From assembly GCA_002396085.1 (NCBI GenBank), contig DGWI01000042.1, positions 17,004 to 81,003 on the forward strand: a stretch of DNA of 64,000 nucleotides. The letters are read 5' to 3'. The notes beneath the pieces were generated by a model, which was given only the letters and a program-made list of their open reading frames with translations, had not been told where the DNA came from and did not search any database. Positions 22,792-32,465 of the stretch are shown in pieces. This DNA is from Porphyromonadaceae bacterium UBA4262. GTDB lineage: Bacteria > Bacteroidota > Bacteroidia > Bacteroidales > Muribaculaceae. The translations under genes were made by a program, and so were the position numbers. How positions within the stretch are numbered: position 1 is the stretch's first letter; each line of letters starts with the position of its first letter.

Positions 22792-23634
22792 TTAGCGGGT
22801 GCGGATGATGCAGTCGGCTGGAGCCTTGATGTTCTCGTCGAGGGTGATGGAGCCAATCTCGTCGGCAACGATGATGCCGGTGCGCGGGTTCTTGATGTTG
22901 GTGATGCTGCCACGAATGTCGGCATTCAACTCGCTGTACTCGAAGGCTCGGTCGCAGTCCTCGCCGAAGGTGCAGTCTTCCAGTATCAGGTCGTGAGCAT
23001 AGCACAGTGGCTGCTCGCCGGTGATGTGGCAACGCACCAGTTTCAGGCGATGAGAGTGCCAACCCAGATACTCGCCATTGAGTTCAGAGTCGTAGATTGT
23101 GACATCTTCCACTTCCCAAAACGCATCCTTCGTCGTGATCTTAGCATTGTGAATCTCGACATTCTTGACATACTGGAATACATACTTGCTATCGCTGACC
23201 AGCCCATCAATCTTAATGTTACGGCTGCCCATGAAGGGGTAGGTTCCATCGTGCAGGGTGACATTCTTGATGGTCAGTCCGTCGATGTTCCAGAAGGTCT
23301 CATCGGCATCGTTGATGGTGACATTCTCGAGCGTGAGGTTCTTCATCTCGCGGAAGAGTTTGGGCGCATTGATGACCGAGTCACGCATGATCATGTCGTC
23401 GCTGTACCAGATGGCCGAACGTGATCCGGGCTCAAAAACGCAATTGGTAACCAGCGATTTGCGCACATGCCAAAATGGATACTTGCCAATGAAGAGGCAA
23501 TGGTCAGCCTCGATGTTGCTACACTCTTTGATACCCGACTCGCCGTCGGTGATGGTTACATTCTCGAGGCGCACGTCGTGCTGCTCGAACAAGGGGCGCT
23601 CGCCCCCGAAGGTTTGGTCTTTAATCAGTTTCAT
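22792..23634 (-). CDS. DUF3737 family beta-helix protein
   Basis: A 280-residue protein made of short repeated strands (for example RLENVTITDGESG, LTLENVTINDADETFWNIDG, LTIKNVTLHDG, VEIHNAKITTKDAFWEVED), the pattern of a right-handed parallel beta-helix. DUF3737 has no proven function. No signal peptide is seen, so it is probably cytoplasmic. It begins 57 bases after the MATE gene stop. Before cassette insertion it would have been followed directly by malY, an adjacency I recall from other genomes, which suggests a shared but unknown metabolic task. Confidence 0.85.
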   Translation of the reverse strand: MKLIKDQTFGGERPLFEQHDVRLENVTITDGESGIKECSNIEADHCLFIGKYPFWHVRKSLVTNCVFEPGSRSAIWYSDDMIMRDSVINAPKLFREMKNLTLENVTINDADETFWNIDGLTIKNVTLHDGTYPFMGSRNIKIDGLVSDSKYVFQYVKNVEIHNAKITTKDAFWEVEDVTIYDSELNGEYLGWHSHRLKLVRCHITGEQPLCYAHDLILEDCTFGEDCDRAFEYSELNADIRGSITNIKNPRTGIIVADEIGSITLDENIKAPADCIIRTR

Positions 23635-23691
23635 CTTGAGTTGTTTTATGGTCCGAGAAGTGCCCCGGAGTACCTGACATTATTAGAATAA

Positions 23692-25068
23692 TCACGAAAA
23701 CTTGTTGAGCCATGCACCCGTTGCCAATCGCCAGAGGAAAATGGCTCCGCGGAAACACAATTCGACGCACATGGCAATCCACACGCCTTGCAAGCCATAG
23801 ATGGGCGCGAGCAGTGCAGACAATGTGATGCGCACCAGCCACATTGAGGTCAGACTCATGGCTGCCGGACGCAGTGTGTCGCCAGCGCCGACAAAAATAC
23901 CATTGCAAACGATGGCTGCAGCGAACATCGGCTCGGCCCACGCCTCGATGCGCAGTACTTGTGCGCCCAACGTAATGATTTCTTGGACTGGAGACATCAA
24001 TTGCATGAGCTCGCTGGCAAAGATCCACATGAGTAGCCCCATGACCGTCATCGTGAGCATACCCATCTTCACGGCCAAGTGGGCAAACGATTTGGTCAGA
24101 GCCTTCTGGCCAGCCCCCAGGCATTGCCCCACGAGTGTCGTCGCTGCCTCTGATATGCCAAATCCTGGCATATAGCAGAGACTTTCGACCGTGATAGCAA
24201 ATGAGTTGGCCGCAATGGCAATCACACCAAGCGGGGCAACAATGAGCGTGATGACAATGTTGGCCGACCCCATAAGCAAGTGCTGAAGCCCCATGGGTGC
24301 GCCAATCTTGACAGCCTTCACGACGATGTGTGACTGTGGGCGAAATGATCCAGGCCTACCCTTGAGCCCCAATATCTCGGACTTGCAAGTGAGAAAATAA
24401 AGCATCATGACAGCGGTGATAAACACGGCTATACCCGTGCCAATCGCCGCGCCGGCAACTCCCATGTCCATCACATAGATAAAGAGGTAATTGAATGCCA
24501 CATCCATGACACACATGGCTATATTGAGGACACTGGGAACCTTCATGTTTCCTGCACACTTGAGCATCGAGCCAGCTAGACCTTCCATCTGAAAGAAGAT
24601 GCCACTGCAACCCACAATCAGGAAATACAATGAGGCGTCGCGGGCAATGTCTGGACTGCCACCTAACCAATAAGGTAGATGGCTATGTATTGCAATACAT
24701 ACCAGTGATAAGGACACACTCCACAGCAAAGCACAGACAATGGATTGCCGAAGCACATTGCGAGCTTTGTCAAAATCATTGGCCCCAATAGCATGAGCCA
24801 CCTGCACCGAGAACCCCATTGACACTGCCGAAGACAGTCCGCCCAGCAGCCATGTTGTCGTCTCGACCAGTCCAATAGCAGCCGACTGATTGGCTCCCAG
24901 ATGTCCCACCATAGCCGCATCGATAAAGAACATGACTATCATGGACAACTGCGCCAAAATGGCCGGCAGGCTCAATTGAGCTGTGAGGCTGAGTTGTTGT
25001 CGGGTGGTCATGTTCTGCTTGAGACGTATCATCTCAAGAAGTCGGTCGGTATTGCTTTGTCGTGGCAT
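23692..25068 (-). CDS. MATE family efflux transporter
   Basis: A 458-residue membrane protein with about twelve helices in two homologous halves, each starting with a MATE signature (LPAILAQLSMIVMFFIDAAMVGHLG; then KIGAPMGLQHLLMGSANIVITLIVAPLG). MATE proteins export cationic compounds or drugs in exchange for H+ or Na+. It heads the minus-strand run that continues with DUF3737, the GxxExxY cassette and MalY, and has a matched promoter just upstream. Confidence 0.93.
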   Translation of the reverse strand: MPRQSNTDRLLEMIRLKQNMTTRQQLSLTAQLSLPAILAQLSMIVMFFIDAAMVGHLGANQSAAIGLVETTTWLLGGLSSAVSMGFSVQVAHAIGANDFDKARNVLRQSIVCALLWSVSLSLVCIAIHSHLPYWLGGSPDIARDASLYFLIVGCSGIFFQMEGLAGSMLKCAGNMKVPSVLNIAMCVMDVAFNYLFIYVMDMGVAGAAIGTGIAVFITAVMMLYFLTCKSEILGLKGRPGSFRPQSHIVVKAVKIGAPMGLQHLLMGSANIVITLIVAPLGVIAIAANSFAITVESLCYMPGFGISEAATTLVGQCLGAGQKALTKSFAHLAVKMGMLTMTVMGLLMWIFASELMQLMSPVQEIITLGAQVLRIEAWAEPMFAAAIVCNGIFVGAGDTLRPAAMSLTSMWLVRITLSALLAPIYGLQGVWIAMCVELCFRGAIFLWRLATGAWLNKFS

Positions 25069-25088
25069 TGTAAGGAATGAAGAATATG

Positions 25089-25119
25089 CAAATTTACGAT
25101 GTATTTATCGTTCCCACAA
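25089..25119 (-). promoter_or_regulatory. Promoter of the MATE-DUF3737-malY operon
   Basis: Minus strand: TTG (complement of 25117-25119), 20 bases, TAAATTTG (complement of 25089-25096). The leader is about 15-20 nt. Confidence 0.65.
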
Positions 25120-25161
25120 CTCAGCACATGAGAATTAACGATTTTTGGACAATAGATTAAA

Positions 25162-25190
25162 CAAAAAGTGTCCCCCTTGCGGGAGACACC
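25162..25190 (-). terminator. Terminator of the OmpA gene
   Basis: On the minus strand, GTGTCTCCC pairs with GGGGGACAC (one mismatch) around a 4-base loop and is followed by five T. It lies about 30 bases past the OmpA stop. Confidence 0.8.
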
Positions 25191-25218
25191 TTTTTTGATT
25201 GCGTTGTCAGACTACAAC

Positions 25219-26475
25219 TTACTTGTTGCGGACGATGGTGACGGCGCGGCTCAGAGGAGCGCTCTTAGGACCAAAGTCTGCATCGGGACGGTTGCGGTCG
25301 TCGATCTGAGTGTTCAGACGGTTGTCAGCCACACCCTTCTTGACGAGAGCGTTCTTGACAGTAGCAACACGGTCCTTGCGGAGGCGAGTGTTGATCTTGT
25401 CGTTACCAGTGTAGTTGTCTGCCCAACCGGTGAGGGTGTAAGTCTTGTTCTCATCGAGCATGACATCACCAACAGCGTTCACGACATCGTTCTGGACACC
25501 AACGATCTTAGAAACGTTGATGGGGAAGTAAACGATAGCCAGAGGAGCCTCAGTGTCAACGGGCTTACCGGGATCGGGAACGGGTTTGTCAAGGCAAGCC
25601 TTGAGCTGACGCTCGAGGTCAGCGATCTTGCGGTCGGCAGCAGCCAGACGAGCAGCCAGTGCGTCGCACTCAGCATCGGTGCACTTGTAAGAGGGGCAAA
25701 CGGGAACGATGGGAGCAGTCCACTCAGTCTTGTTGAACTTATAGCTCAAACCAAGAAGTGCAGAGGGATACTCAATCCAAGTACGCTCACCAGCACCATC
25801 AACATGCTCTTGCATGAGGTCGAAACGGAGGTCGAGCAACAGGTTGACGTGCTCACCCAGGCGGAAGGTGTTCAACAAACCGGCGCGGCCGCTGTAGTTA
25901 CGAGCATGGCGCTTGACACCATCCTGCTTCTTGATGCCCTCATAGGCCCAATCACCCTTGCTGTTCTCGCCAGTGCGATAAACAGCCCAGTGATGACCGA
26001 AACCAACATAAGGAATGGCATTGTAGAAACGTCCAGGACGATAGCCACACCACCAGTTTGTGACATTGATCATGACATCACCAGCAACACCAATGTTGTT
26101 GAACTGCTGAGCAATTAAGCCGTTCTTAACAGCCTGATCACGACGCAAACCCATACCCCATACCACATCGGGACGAGTTGTACCCTTCATCTGGTTGAAC
26201 TCACCACCAACGCGAACACCGATGATGGGCGAGAACCACTTGCCGATGAACAAGTTGCCTTTCCATCCAATACGATCCTTGAAATCCTGGTTGGAATCCC
26301 ACTTGGACATCATCACACCTGCACCACCAAGGCCCTCAATGAACCAGTTGTCCTGGAAACGATTGAAAGTGTAGCCCTGAGCAGGATCCTCAACATAAGT
26401 TACCTCCTGTGCGCTAGCCACAGAGGGAACCATGAACATAGCACATGCAAGTGCCATCAAAGTAATCTTTTTCAT
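25219..26475 (-). CDS. OmpA family outer membrane protein
   Basis: A 418-residue outer membrane protein. A signal peptide (MKKITLMALACAMFMVPSVASA) is followed by a beta-barrel domain of about 230 residues, then a Cys-flanked coiled-coil linker (DALAARLAAADRKIADLERQL) and a Pro-rich hinge (KPVPDPGKPVD). A C-terminal OmpA peptidoglycan-binding domain follows, with LTGWADNYTGNDKINTRLRKDRV containing the Asp and Arg that grip diaminopimelate. It is likely an abundant structural porin-like protein. It is monocistronic with its own promoter and terminator. Confidence 0.94.
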   Translation of the reverse strand: MKKITLMALACAMFMVPSVASAQEVTYVEDPAQGYTFNRFQDNWFIEGLGGAGVMMSKWDSNQDFKDRIGWKGNLFIGKWFSPIIGVRVGGEFNQMKGTTRPDVVWGMGLRRDQAVKNGLIAQQFNNIGVAGDVMINVTNWWCGYRPGRFYNAIPYVGFGHHWAVYRTGENSKGDWAYEGIKKQDGVKRHARNYSGRAGLLNTFRLGEHVNLLLDLRFDLMQEHVDGAGERTWIEYPSALLGLSYKFNKTEWTAPIVPVCPSYKCTDAECDALAARLAAADRKIADLERQLKACLDKPVPDPGKPVDTEAPLAIVYFPINVSKIVGVQNDVVNAVGDVMLDENKTYTLTGWADNYTGNDKINTRLRKDRVATVKNALVKKGVADNRLNTQIDDRNRPDADFGPKSAPLSRAVTIVRNK

Positions 26476-26541
26476 AGACTTACGTTAAAAAAAATTATCT
26501 GTTAAACAATAAAAAATTACATTCGTCTGCAAATTATTGTG

Positions 26542-26570
26542 CAAATATAGGGCAAATTTTTCAATTACAA
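26542..26570 (-). promoter_or_regulatory. Promoter of the OmpA gene
   Basis: Minus strand: TTG (complement of 26568-26570), 18 bases, TATATTTG (complement of 26542-26549). The leader is about 60 nt and very A/T-rich. Confidence 0.6.
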
Positions 26571-26611
26571 GCAATCTTAGACCAAAAAAATCACTTTTTT
26601 GTTGAAAAAAT

Positions 26612-28645
26612 CTAATTTTTGAGGAATTTTCTGACTTTTTCGGCCACATTTTGGGGCGTAAAGCCAAATTTCTCGTCCAGCACCTTATATGGAGCCGATG
26701 CTCCGAAATGATCCAGCCCTACAACCTCGCCACAAGGAACAATGCGCCTCAATGTTGACGGCAGTCCTACTGTGAGACCAAATGTAGGAACGCCATCAGG
26801 CAACACCTGCTTGCGATAGTCCTCATCTTGTTCAAGGAACAAACCTATCGAGGGCACCGATACAACCTGTGCCTTGATGCCATCTTGGGCAATGATATCA
26901 GCTGTTGCTACAAGAGTGGCCACTTCCGACCCGTTAGCAACAAGAATGACATCGGGGTTCTCCACCTTATTTATTATATAGCCGCCTTTCATGGCTTGTA
27001 GAGCATCCTGGTAGCGGTTGCCACTGGCACTGGGCAAGTCGTCAACATTCTGGCGCGACAGGATCAAGGCCGTGGGCGTAGAATTATTCTCCATGGCCAT
27101 GCGCCATGCTACTGTAGTCTCGGCTGCATCGGCCGGACGAAGCACGAGCATACTGTTGCGCCCTGCATGGTTCTTGAGTTCCTCCATGAGACGAATCTGG
27201 GCTTCTTGCTCAACCGGCTCATGAGTAGGCCCATCCTCGCCCACACGGAATGCATCATGTGTCCACACAAACTTGACCGGCAACTGCATCAATGCCGACA
27301 GACGTACAGCAGGCTTCATGTAGTCGCTGAACACAAAGAATGTGCCACAAGCCGCAATCACACCACCATGCAGTGCCATGCCGTTGATAATAGCAGTCAT
27401 GGCCAGCTCAGACACTCCCGCATGCAAGAAGGCACCCTTGAAGTCGTGACGGGCAAATGCCCCAGTCACCTTGAGGAATGCGTCAGTTTTGTCACTATTT
27501 GCCAAGTCGGCGCTAGCAACGATCATATTGCCGACCTGCTGCCCCAGAGCCTTGAGAACATCGGCACTGGCTGCACGCGTCGCAATGCCAGGCTTGTGTT
27601 CAATAGCGGCATAGTCAACATTGGGCACCACACCATCAATATAGTTCTGCAATTGCTTGGCCTGTTCTGGATTGGCCTCGCACCATTCCTTCTGTTCTGC
27701 TCTGCGCTGGGCAACAATCTGACGCAACTGCTGCATGCGATCGGCATAGAGTTGTTGAACGGCTGGGAAGATTGCCCAAGGATCCTTGACATTGCCACCC
27801 AAATTGGAAACCGTCTTGGCGTAGTCGGCTCCACTCTTGCTGATGGGCTGTCCGTGTGTGCTGCACTGGCCTTCGAAGTTCTTTCCGTCAGAAGTCACGC
27901 ATCCACGCCCCATGATGGTGCGTCCGATGATGATGGTGGGACGTTCCTTCTCGGCTTGCGCCATCTCCAGTGCTCCTGCGATGGCTACAGCATCCGACCC
28001 ATTAATCTCAATGACATTCCAGTTCCAAGCCCGATATTTCAGTGTGGTATTCTCGTTACTAACCGCATCACAGTCAGTTGACAGTTGAACACGATTGCTA
28101 TCGTAGAACATAATAAGGTTGCTCAAGCCCAGGTAACCGGCGATGCGCGCTGCCTCTTGTGAGATTCCTTCCTGTATGCCGCCGTCGCTGATGAATGCAT
28201 AAGTTTTGTGAGCCCAAACCTCTCCAAAACGCGCCGCGATGAAGCGTTCGGCGATTGCTGCACCGACAGCCATGACATGTCCCTGCCCAAGTGGCCCACT
28301 CGTATTCTCCACACCCCTGTCAACATCCACCTCGGGATGGCCTGGAGTAACACTACCCCACTGGCGGAATGCCTTCAGGTCGTCGGTTGAATACTTGCCC
28401 ATGAGGTGCAGCACACTGTAGAGCATGGGTGACATGTGTCCGGGATCGAGGAAGAAGCGGTCGCGAGCAAACCATCTAGGATCGTCGGGATCGGTGACCA
28501 AAAACTTGGAGTACAACACGTTGGCGAAGTCTGCTCCGCCCATTGCACCGCCGGGATGTCCCGACTTTGCGTTCTCAACCATTGTCGCGGCCAAGATGCG
28601 AATGTTGTTGGCCGCACGGTTCATCAATATCTGATTAATAGCCAT
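26612..28645 (-). CDS. tkt: Transketolase
   Basis: A 677-residue thiamine-diphosphate enzyme of the pentose phosphate pathway. The N-terminal PP domain contains AKSGHPGGAMGGADF, GPLGQGHVMAVGAAIA and the cofactor motif SDGGIQEGISQEA. The Pyr domain follows with VGEDGPTHEPVEQ and the C-terminal domain with GVPTFGLTV. Length and domain order are those of full transketolases, and the SDG form of the GDG motif is usual in Bacteroidetes as I recall. It stands alone between OmpA and an MFS permease. Confidence 0.96.
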   Translation of the reverse strand: MAINQILMNRAANNIRILAATMVENAKSGHPGGAMGGADFANVLYSKFLVTDPDDPRWFARDRFFLDPGHMSPMLYSVLHLMGKYSTDDLKAFRQWGSVTPGHPEVDVDRGVENTSGPLGQGHVMAVGAAIAERFIAARFGEVWAHKTYAFISDGGIQEGISQEAARIAGYLGLSNLIMFYDSNRVQLSTDCDAVSNENTTLKYRAWNWNVIEINGSDAVAIAGALEMAQAEKERPTIIIGRTIMGRGCVTSDGKNFEGQCSTHGQPISKSGADYAKTVSNLGGNVKDPWAIFPAVQQLYADRMQQLRQIVAQRRAEQKEWCEANPEQAKQLQNYIDGVVPNVDYAAIEHKPGIATRAASADVLKALGQQVGNMIVASADLANSDKTDAFLKVTGAFARHDFKGAFLHAGVSELAMTAIINGMALHGGVIAACGTFFVFSDYMKPAVRLSALMQLPVKFVWTHDAFRVGEDGPTHEPVEQEAQIRLMEELKNHAGRNSMLVLRPADAAETTVAWRMAMENNSTPTALILSRQNVDDLPSASGNRYQDALQAMKGGYIINKVENPDVILVANGSEVATLVATADIIAQDGIKAQVVSVPSIGLFLEQDEDYRKQVLPDGVPTFGLTVGLPSTLRRIVPCGEVVGLDHFGASAPYKVLDEKFGFTPQNVAEKVRKFLKN

Positions 28646-28743
28646 AAATAAAAGACACTATGATTCAAGGCACGAAGATACAAAAATAAAGTCAATCACA
28701 CAAGCACTTTGGGCAAAAAAACGAAAAAAATGCCCAACAACAC

Positions 28744-28776
28744 AAAAATGCCCGCTCCAGCAGACTGGAGCGGGCA
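28744..28776 (-). terminator. Terminator of the MFS permease gene
   Basis: A perfect 12-bp stem TGCCCGCTCCAG / CTGGAGCGGGCA with a 4-base loop. On the minus strand it is followed by TTTTTG. Confidence 0.88.
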
Positions 28777-28816
28777 CTGATATGGAGCGGGGTGTTGTTG
28801 AAACGCCCTCTAAATC

Positions 28817-30136
28817 TTAATCAACAGGAATATCCTCATTCACATTCTTGCAACCCGAGAGGGCGTAGAAGAGCAGATATCCAAGTCCCAGCAGAGGAAC
28901 GATATAAGAGAACATGTAGCCCACACTACTGTCGGCGATTGCGTTCTGCACCAATGGGAGCACACCGCCTCCAACAACCATCATCATGAAAATACCCGAT
29001 GCTGCAGCCGTATACTTGCCCAGTCCCTCGGTGGCCAGATTGAAGATGCTCGACCACATGACTGAAGTACAAAGACCGCACAACACCAGTAACACAGCGC
29101 ATACGGGCACCGTCTCCATGCCGAAGCCTTTGCCCGTGAACACCGGCATCGACATTGTTGCTTCTTTACCTAACGACATAGCCAACAAAATAAGGAGGAT
29201 ACCTGCACACGAGACAACAATCATCATCGTCTTACTCGACACCTTGCCTGCAATAGCACCACCAATGATGCGGCCCACAAGCATGAGGAACCAATAGGTA
29301 CCTGCTACCAATCCACCAATGGCTGCAGCGTTAGCCAACAGTCCTGCCCCCTTCTCGGTTGTATCACTCAGGTAAAAATTGAGAGTGCCCGGGATACCAA
29401 CCTCAATGCCGACGTAGATAAAGATACCAATAGCACCCAACACAAAATGACGGAAGTTCCAAGGCGAGTGCTCAAACTTAGTCTCGGATGTGACTCGTCC
29501 AATCTCGGGCTCCTTGATGGGCACGAGTGCCAAAACAACAAATGCCACAGCAAAGACAGCCATTGCGATATAAAGCACCAAGTTAATATCCTGGAAGTCT
29601 GACTCACGAGTCATCTCACCAATGAGCGCACCGACAAACATGGGAGTGAGTGTACCGGCCAGCGAATTGAACGTACCACCAATCATATTGAGCTGGTTGC
29701 CACGGTTGCCACCACCACCCAACAGGTTAAGCATGGGATTGACCACCGTGTTGAGCAAACACACCGATAGACCTGAGATGAAGGCACCCAACAGATAAAT
29801 GACGTTGTCGCTGTAACCCTCAAGTGCCTCAAAGCCAGAGATGAACTGCACCATCACGCCAATGAGTCCCAATCCTATACCCATCAAGGCAGTCTTTTTA
29901 TAACCGATGCGCATCAGCATCTTACCTGCAGGGATACCCATGAACAGATAAGCAAAGAAATTCATGAAGTTACCCATCATGGCCAGGAAGTTAGATCCTC
30001 CCACCTCAGGGTCATTCTTCATCACTACACCAATCGGAGCCGCCAGATTGGTCACAAATGAAATCATTGCATAGAGAAACATCATCGTCACAATGGCGAT
30101 AATGCTTCCATTTGATTTGTTTTGAGTTTGAGTCAT
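28817..30136 (-). CDS. MFS sugar permease (FucP/GluP-like)
   Basis: A 439-residue major facilitator protein with twelve predicted helices. The segments LAMMGNFMNFFAYLFMGIPAGKMLMRIGYKKTA (MFS loop 2-3) and LNTVVNPMLNLLGGGGNRGNQLNMIGG fit the fucose/glucose:H+ symporter branch, in which Asn and Gln residues of the first half form the sugar site. The exact sugar cannot be assigned. No hydrolase or kinase genes accompany it. It ends at a strong terminator. Confidence 0.87.
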   Translation of the reverse strand: MTQTQNKSNGSIIAIVTMMFLYAMISFVTNLAAPIGVVMKNDPEVGGSNFLAMMGNFMNFFAYLFMGIPAGKMLMRIGYKKTALMGIGLGLIGVMVQFISGFEALEGYSDNVIYLLGAFISGLSVCLLNTVVNPMLNLLGGGGNRGNQLNMIGGTFNSLAGTLTPMFVGALIGEMTRESDFQDINLVLYIAMAVFAVAFVVLALVPIKEPEIGRVTSETKFEHSPWNFRHFVLGAIGIFIYVGIEVGIPGTLNFYLSDTTEKGAGLLANAAAIGGLVAGTYWFLMLVGRIIGGAIAGKVSSKTMMIVVSCAGILLILLAMSLGKEATMSMPVFTGKGFGMETVPVCAVLLVLCGLCTSVMWSSIFNLATEGLGKYTAAASGIFMMMVVGGGVLPLVQNAIADSSVGYMFSYIVPLLGLGYLLFYALSGCKNVNEDIPVD

Positions 30137-30224
30137 TTTAGTCTAATTATTTAATGATTAAAATTTCGGGGTGTAAAATTACTAAAAAAATTTCATCTGC
30201 CGTTTATTTTCGACAAAAAAGTCA

Positions 30225-30896
30225 TTAATACTGCCTTGGGCCAAAAATTGCCGACCCTACTCGAACCAAGGTTGCGCCATGCTTGACAGCCAGTTGCCAA
30301 TCATCGCTCATGCCCATACTGATCTGGTCGAACTCGTCATGGGCACTGAAAAACTCTTCCTTGATCAAGCGGAACGTATCGCTAACCAACTGGAACTCAC
30401 GTTCAATCTGAATCTGGTCATCAGTGTTGGTGGCCATGGCCATCAGTCCACGAATGCGAACATGTGGCAAGTCATTCAATTCGCCCACCGACAGCACCGA
30501 GAGCAGTTCGCCCGTGGCAAAGCCAGTCTTGGTGGTCTCGCGTGCCACATGCAGTTGCAAGAGCACGTCCACCACTCGATCAATGCGTGCCGCCTCTTTC
30601 TCGACGGTGCGCAATAGTTTGACCGAATCTATGCTCTGAATCATGCTTACATGGGGCATTAGCATGCGCACCTTGTTGGTCTGCAAGTGCCCAATCATGT
30701 GCCACTGCACATCACCGGGTAGATGCGGTGCCTTGGCTACAAGTTCTTGCACGTGGTTCTCGCCGAAGATGCGCTGTCCTGCATCGTAGGCTTGCTGCAG
30801 CATTTCGACAGGATGATATTTAGACACAGCCACCAGGTTGACACCTAGTGGCAATTGCTGCTTGATTAGTTCAATTTTATCTGCTATATCACTCAT
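30225..30896 (-). CDS. YggS family PLP homeostasis protein
   Basis: A 223-residue single-domain PLP-binding TIM barrel. LVAVSKYHPVEMLQQAYDAGQRIFGENHVQELVAK contains the PLP Lys and the conserved GENxVQE motif, and WHMIGHLQTNKV and GMSDDWQLAVKHGATLVRVGSAIFG complete the signature. It controls free pyridoxal phosphate and amino-acid pools. ATG 30896 is preferred over an in-frame GTG at 30902. It follows the DUF4494 gene by 6 bases, so the two are probably cotranscribed. Confidence 0.93.
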   Translation of the reverse strand: MSDIADKIELIKQQLPLGVNLVAVSKYHPVEMLQQAYDAGQRIFGENHVQELVAKAPHLPGDVQWHMIGHLQTNKVRMLMPHVSMIQSIDSVKLLRTVEKEAARIDRVVDVLLQLHVARETTKTGFATGELLSVLSVGELNDLPHVRIRGLMAMATNTDDQIQIEREFQLVSDTFRLIKEEFFSAHDEFDQISMGMSDDWQLAVKHGATLVRVGSAIFGPRQY

Positions 30897-30902
30897 AGAC
30901 AC

Positions 30903-31382
30903 TTATTGCTGTTGTTCTTGAGCCTTCTTCTTGGCTTCCTTGTCGGCAAGAGTCTCGGTGAGGTTGGCCGAGAACACATCCATCAACATAGTCTCTGTGA
31001 TACTTGCAATCTCAAAGTCGGCCATAGTATCCTTCATGCCCTCCATAAACACATCCAGGGCTTCCTTAAAATCGCTAGCCTGAACCAGCTGGAACGATGC
31101 GGTCTTCTTTTCGACGGCAGTCTTCTCGTCAATGGTGATAAAGTTAGTCTTAACCTTGTACCAACGGTCTCCCGATTCGTTATAGAAAATGTCGCTCAAG
31201 TTGACACGACGCACAGCACTCACAGTAAACTCGCCCGAAATGTAGGGCTGCATCTCTTCGGTGATGCGAGCCTCGGCCTCGGTGAACGAGAGGGCATCAA
31301 CCAGATAAGGTTCAGTAACAGTTTTCACAGCCCCAGTTTCGAGGGTCTTATCATATTTTACTTTACATTCAAACCACTGCAT
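30903..31382 (-). CDS. DUF4494 protein
   Basis: A 159-residue cytosolic protein of DUF4494, a family I know only from Bacteroidetes. It starts MQWFECKVKYDKTLETG and contains VTEPYLVDALSFTEAEARI and VKTNFITIDEKTAVEKKTA. It is largely beta with a charged C-terminal helix (KEAKKKAQEQQQ-like). No function is known. It is tightly followed by yggS and preceded at 48 bases by a nitronate-monooxygenase-like gene, a three-gene unit. Confidence 0.85.
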   Translation of the reverse strand: MQWFECKVKYDKTLETGAVKTVTEPYLVDALSFTEAEARITEEMQPYISGEFTVSAVRRVNLSDIFYNESGDRWYKVKTNFITIDEKTAVEKKTASFQLVQASDFKEALDVFMEGMKDTMADFEIASITETMLMDVFSANLTETLADKEAKKKAQEQQQ

Positions 31383-31430
31383 TTCTTTTCTAGTGAAGAA
31401 TTAATAATAGATATTGAAATATTGTCTTTT

Positions 31431-32372
31431 TTAGACAAGTGTTTGTTTGGCAGCATAATATTGTGCGACAAGCTCGTCAAAGACTTCAGCAACCGTCTGT
31501 TGGGCACGCCCCTGCAACAACGATGCCACCTGTCCAATCTCGAGTTCGCCTGTATCAAGGTCACCCTCAAAGATGCCACGACGCGATGCACCAGTCCCGA
31601 TGATGTCAAGCAGTTGCTGCTCGGTGGCACCATTATTCTCAGCTTGCTCAATGGCATCGAAAAATCCACCACGCACCAATCGTGTGGGTGAAAGTTTGCG
31701 AAGCAGCAACTTGGTGTCGCCCTCGTTCAGACTGAGGCATCGCTGCTTAAACGCATCACTGGCACTGCTCTCGACGGTGACAGCAAAACGTGTACCCATC
31801 TGGACACCTTCGGCTCCCAATACCTCCATAGCCAGGATAGCATCGCCCGTAGCGATTCCGCCAGCCGCAATCAGCGGCAGTGTGGTCGCCCTACGCACCG
31901 CAGGAATCAGGCACAACGTAGTTGTCTCCTCACGACCATTGTGACCTCCGGCTTCAAAACCTTCGGCTACAACCGCATCAACACCTGCCTCCTCGCACTT
32001 GCGTGCAAACACACTAGATGCCACCACATGAGCCACCTTGATGCCACGCTCGTGCAGCCAACCAGTCCACTTCTTGGGACTGCCTGCACTGGTGAATACC
32101 ACAGGTACCTCTTCGTCGGCAATCACTTCCATAATTTGTGCGGCATCGGGCTTCATCAGTGGCACGTTCACGCCAAAGGGTTTGGTCGTGGCAGCCTTGC
32201 ACTTTACTATGTGCTCGCGCAACACCTCGGGTGTCATCGACCCGGCTCCAATCAGGCCCAGTCCGCCAGCCTCACTGACCGCTGCGGCCAGTCGCCATCC
32301 GCTGCACCACACCATGCCACCTGCAATGATAGGTAACTCAATCCCAAAGAGTTCGGTTATTCTACTTTTCAT
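31431..32372 (-). CDS. Nitronate monooxygenase / FabK-like flavoprotein
   Basis: A 313-residue FMN-dependent TIM-barrel protein of the NMO/2-nitropropane dioxygenase family. LPIIAGGMVWCSGWRLAAAVSEAGGLGLIGAG is the N-terminal signature; AEGFEAGGHNGRE carries the conserved His, and PLIAAGGIATGDAILAMEVLGAEGVQMGTRF is the phosphate-binding motif. Members oxidise nitronates or act as enoyl-ACP reductase (FabK); sequence alone does not decide. ATG 32372 is chosen because homology starts at MKSRITELFG, and the longer frame adds 20 atypical residues. Confidence 0.87.
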   Translation of the reverse strand: MKSRITELFGIELPIIAGGMVWCSGWRLAAAVSEAGGLGLIGAGSMTPEVLREHIVKCKAATTKPFGVNVPLMKPDAAQIMEVIADEEVPVVFTSAGSPKKWTGWLHERGIKVAHVVASSVFARKCEEAGVDAVVAEGFEAGGHNGREETTTLCLIPAVRRATTLPLIAAGGIATGDAILAMEVLGAEGVQMGTRFAVTVESSASDAFKQRCLSLNEGDTKLLLRKLSPTRLVRGGFFDAIEQAENNGATEQQLLDIIGTGASRRGIFEGDLDTGELEIGQVASLLQGRAQQTVAEVFDELVAQYYAAKQTLV

Positions 32373-32465
32373 GAGTTCTGTTTCTATTTTGAATTTGCAC
32401 GCAAAGATAATACAAAATCTCCAAATGACCACTGCACATCTTTCGAAAAAAAACGAAAAAGGACA

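Noticed and set aside
27167..28081. A 304-codon plus-strand frame inside transketolase
   Set aside because: Shadow of a secure enzyme gene on the opposite strand.
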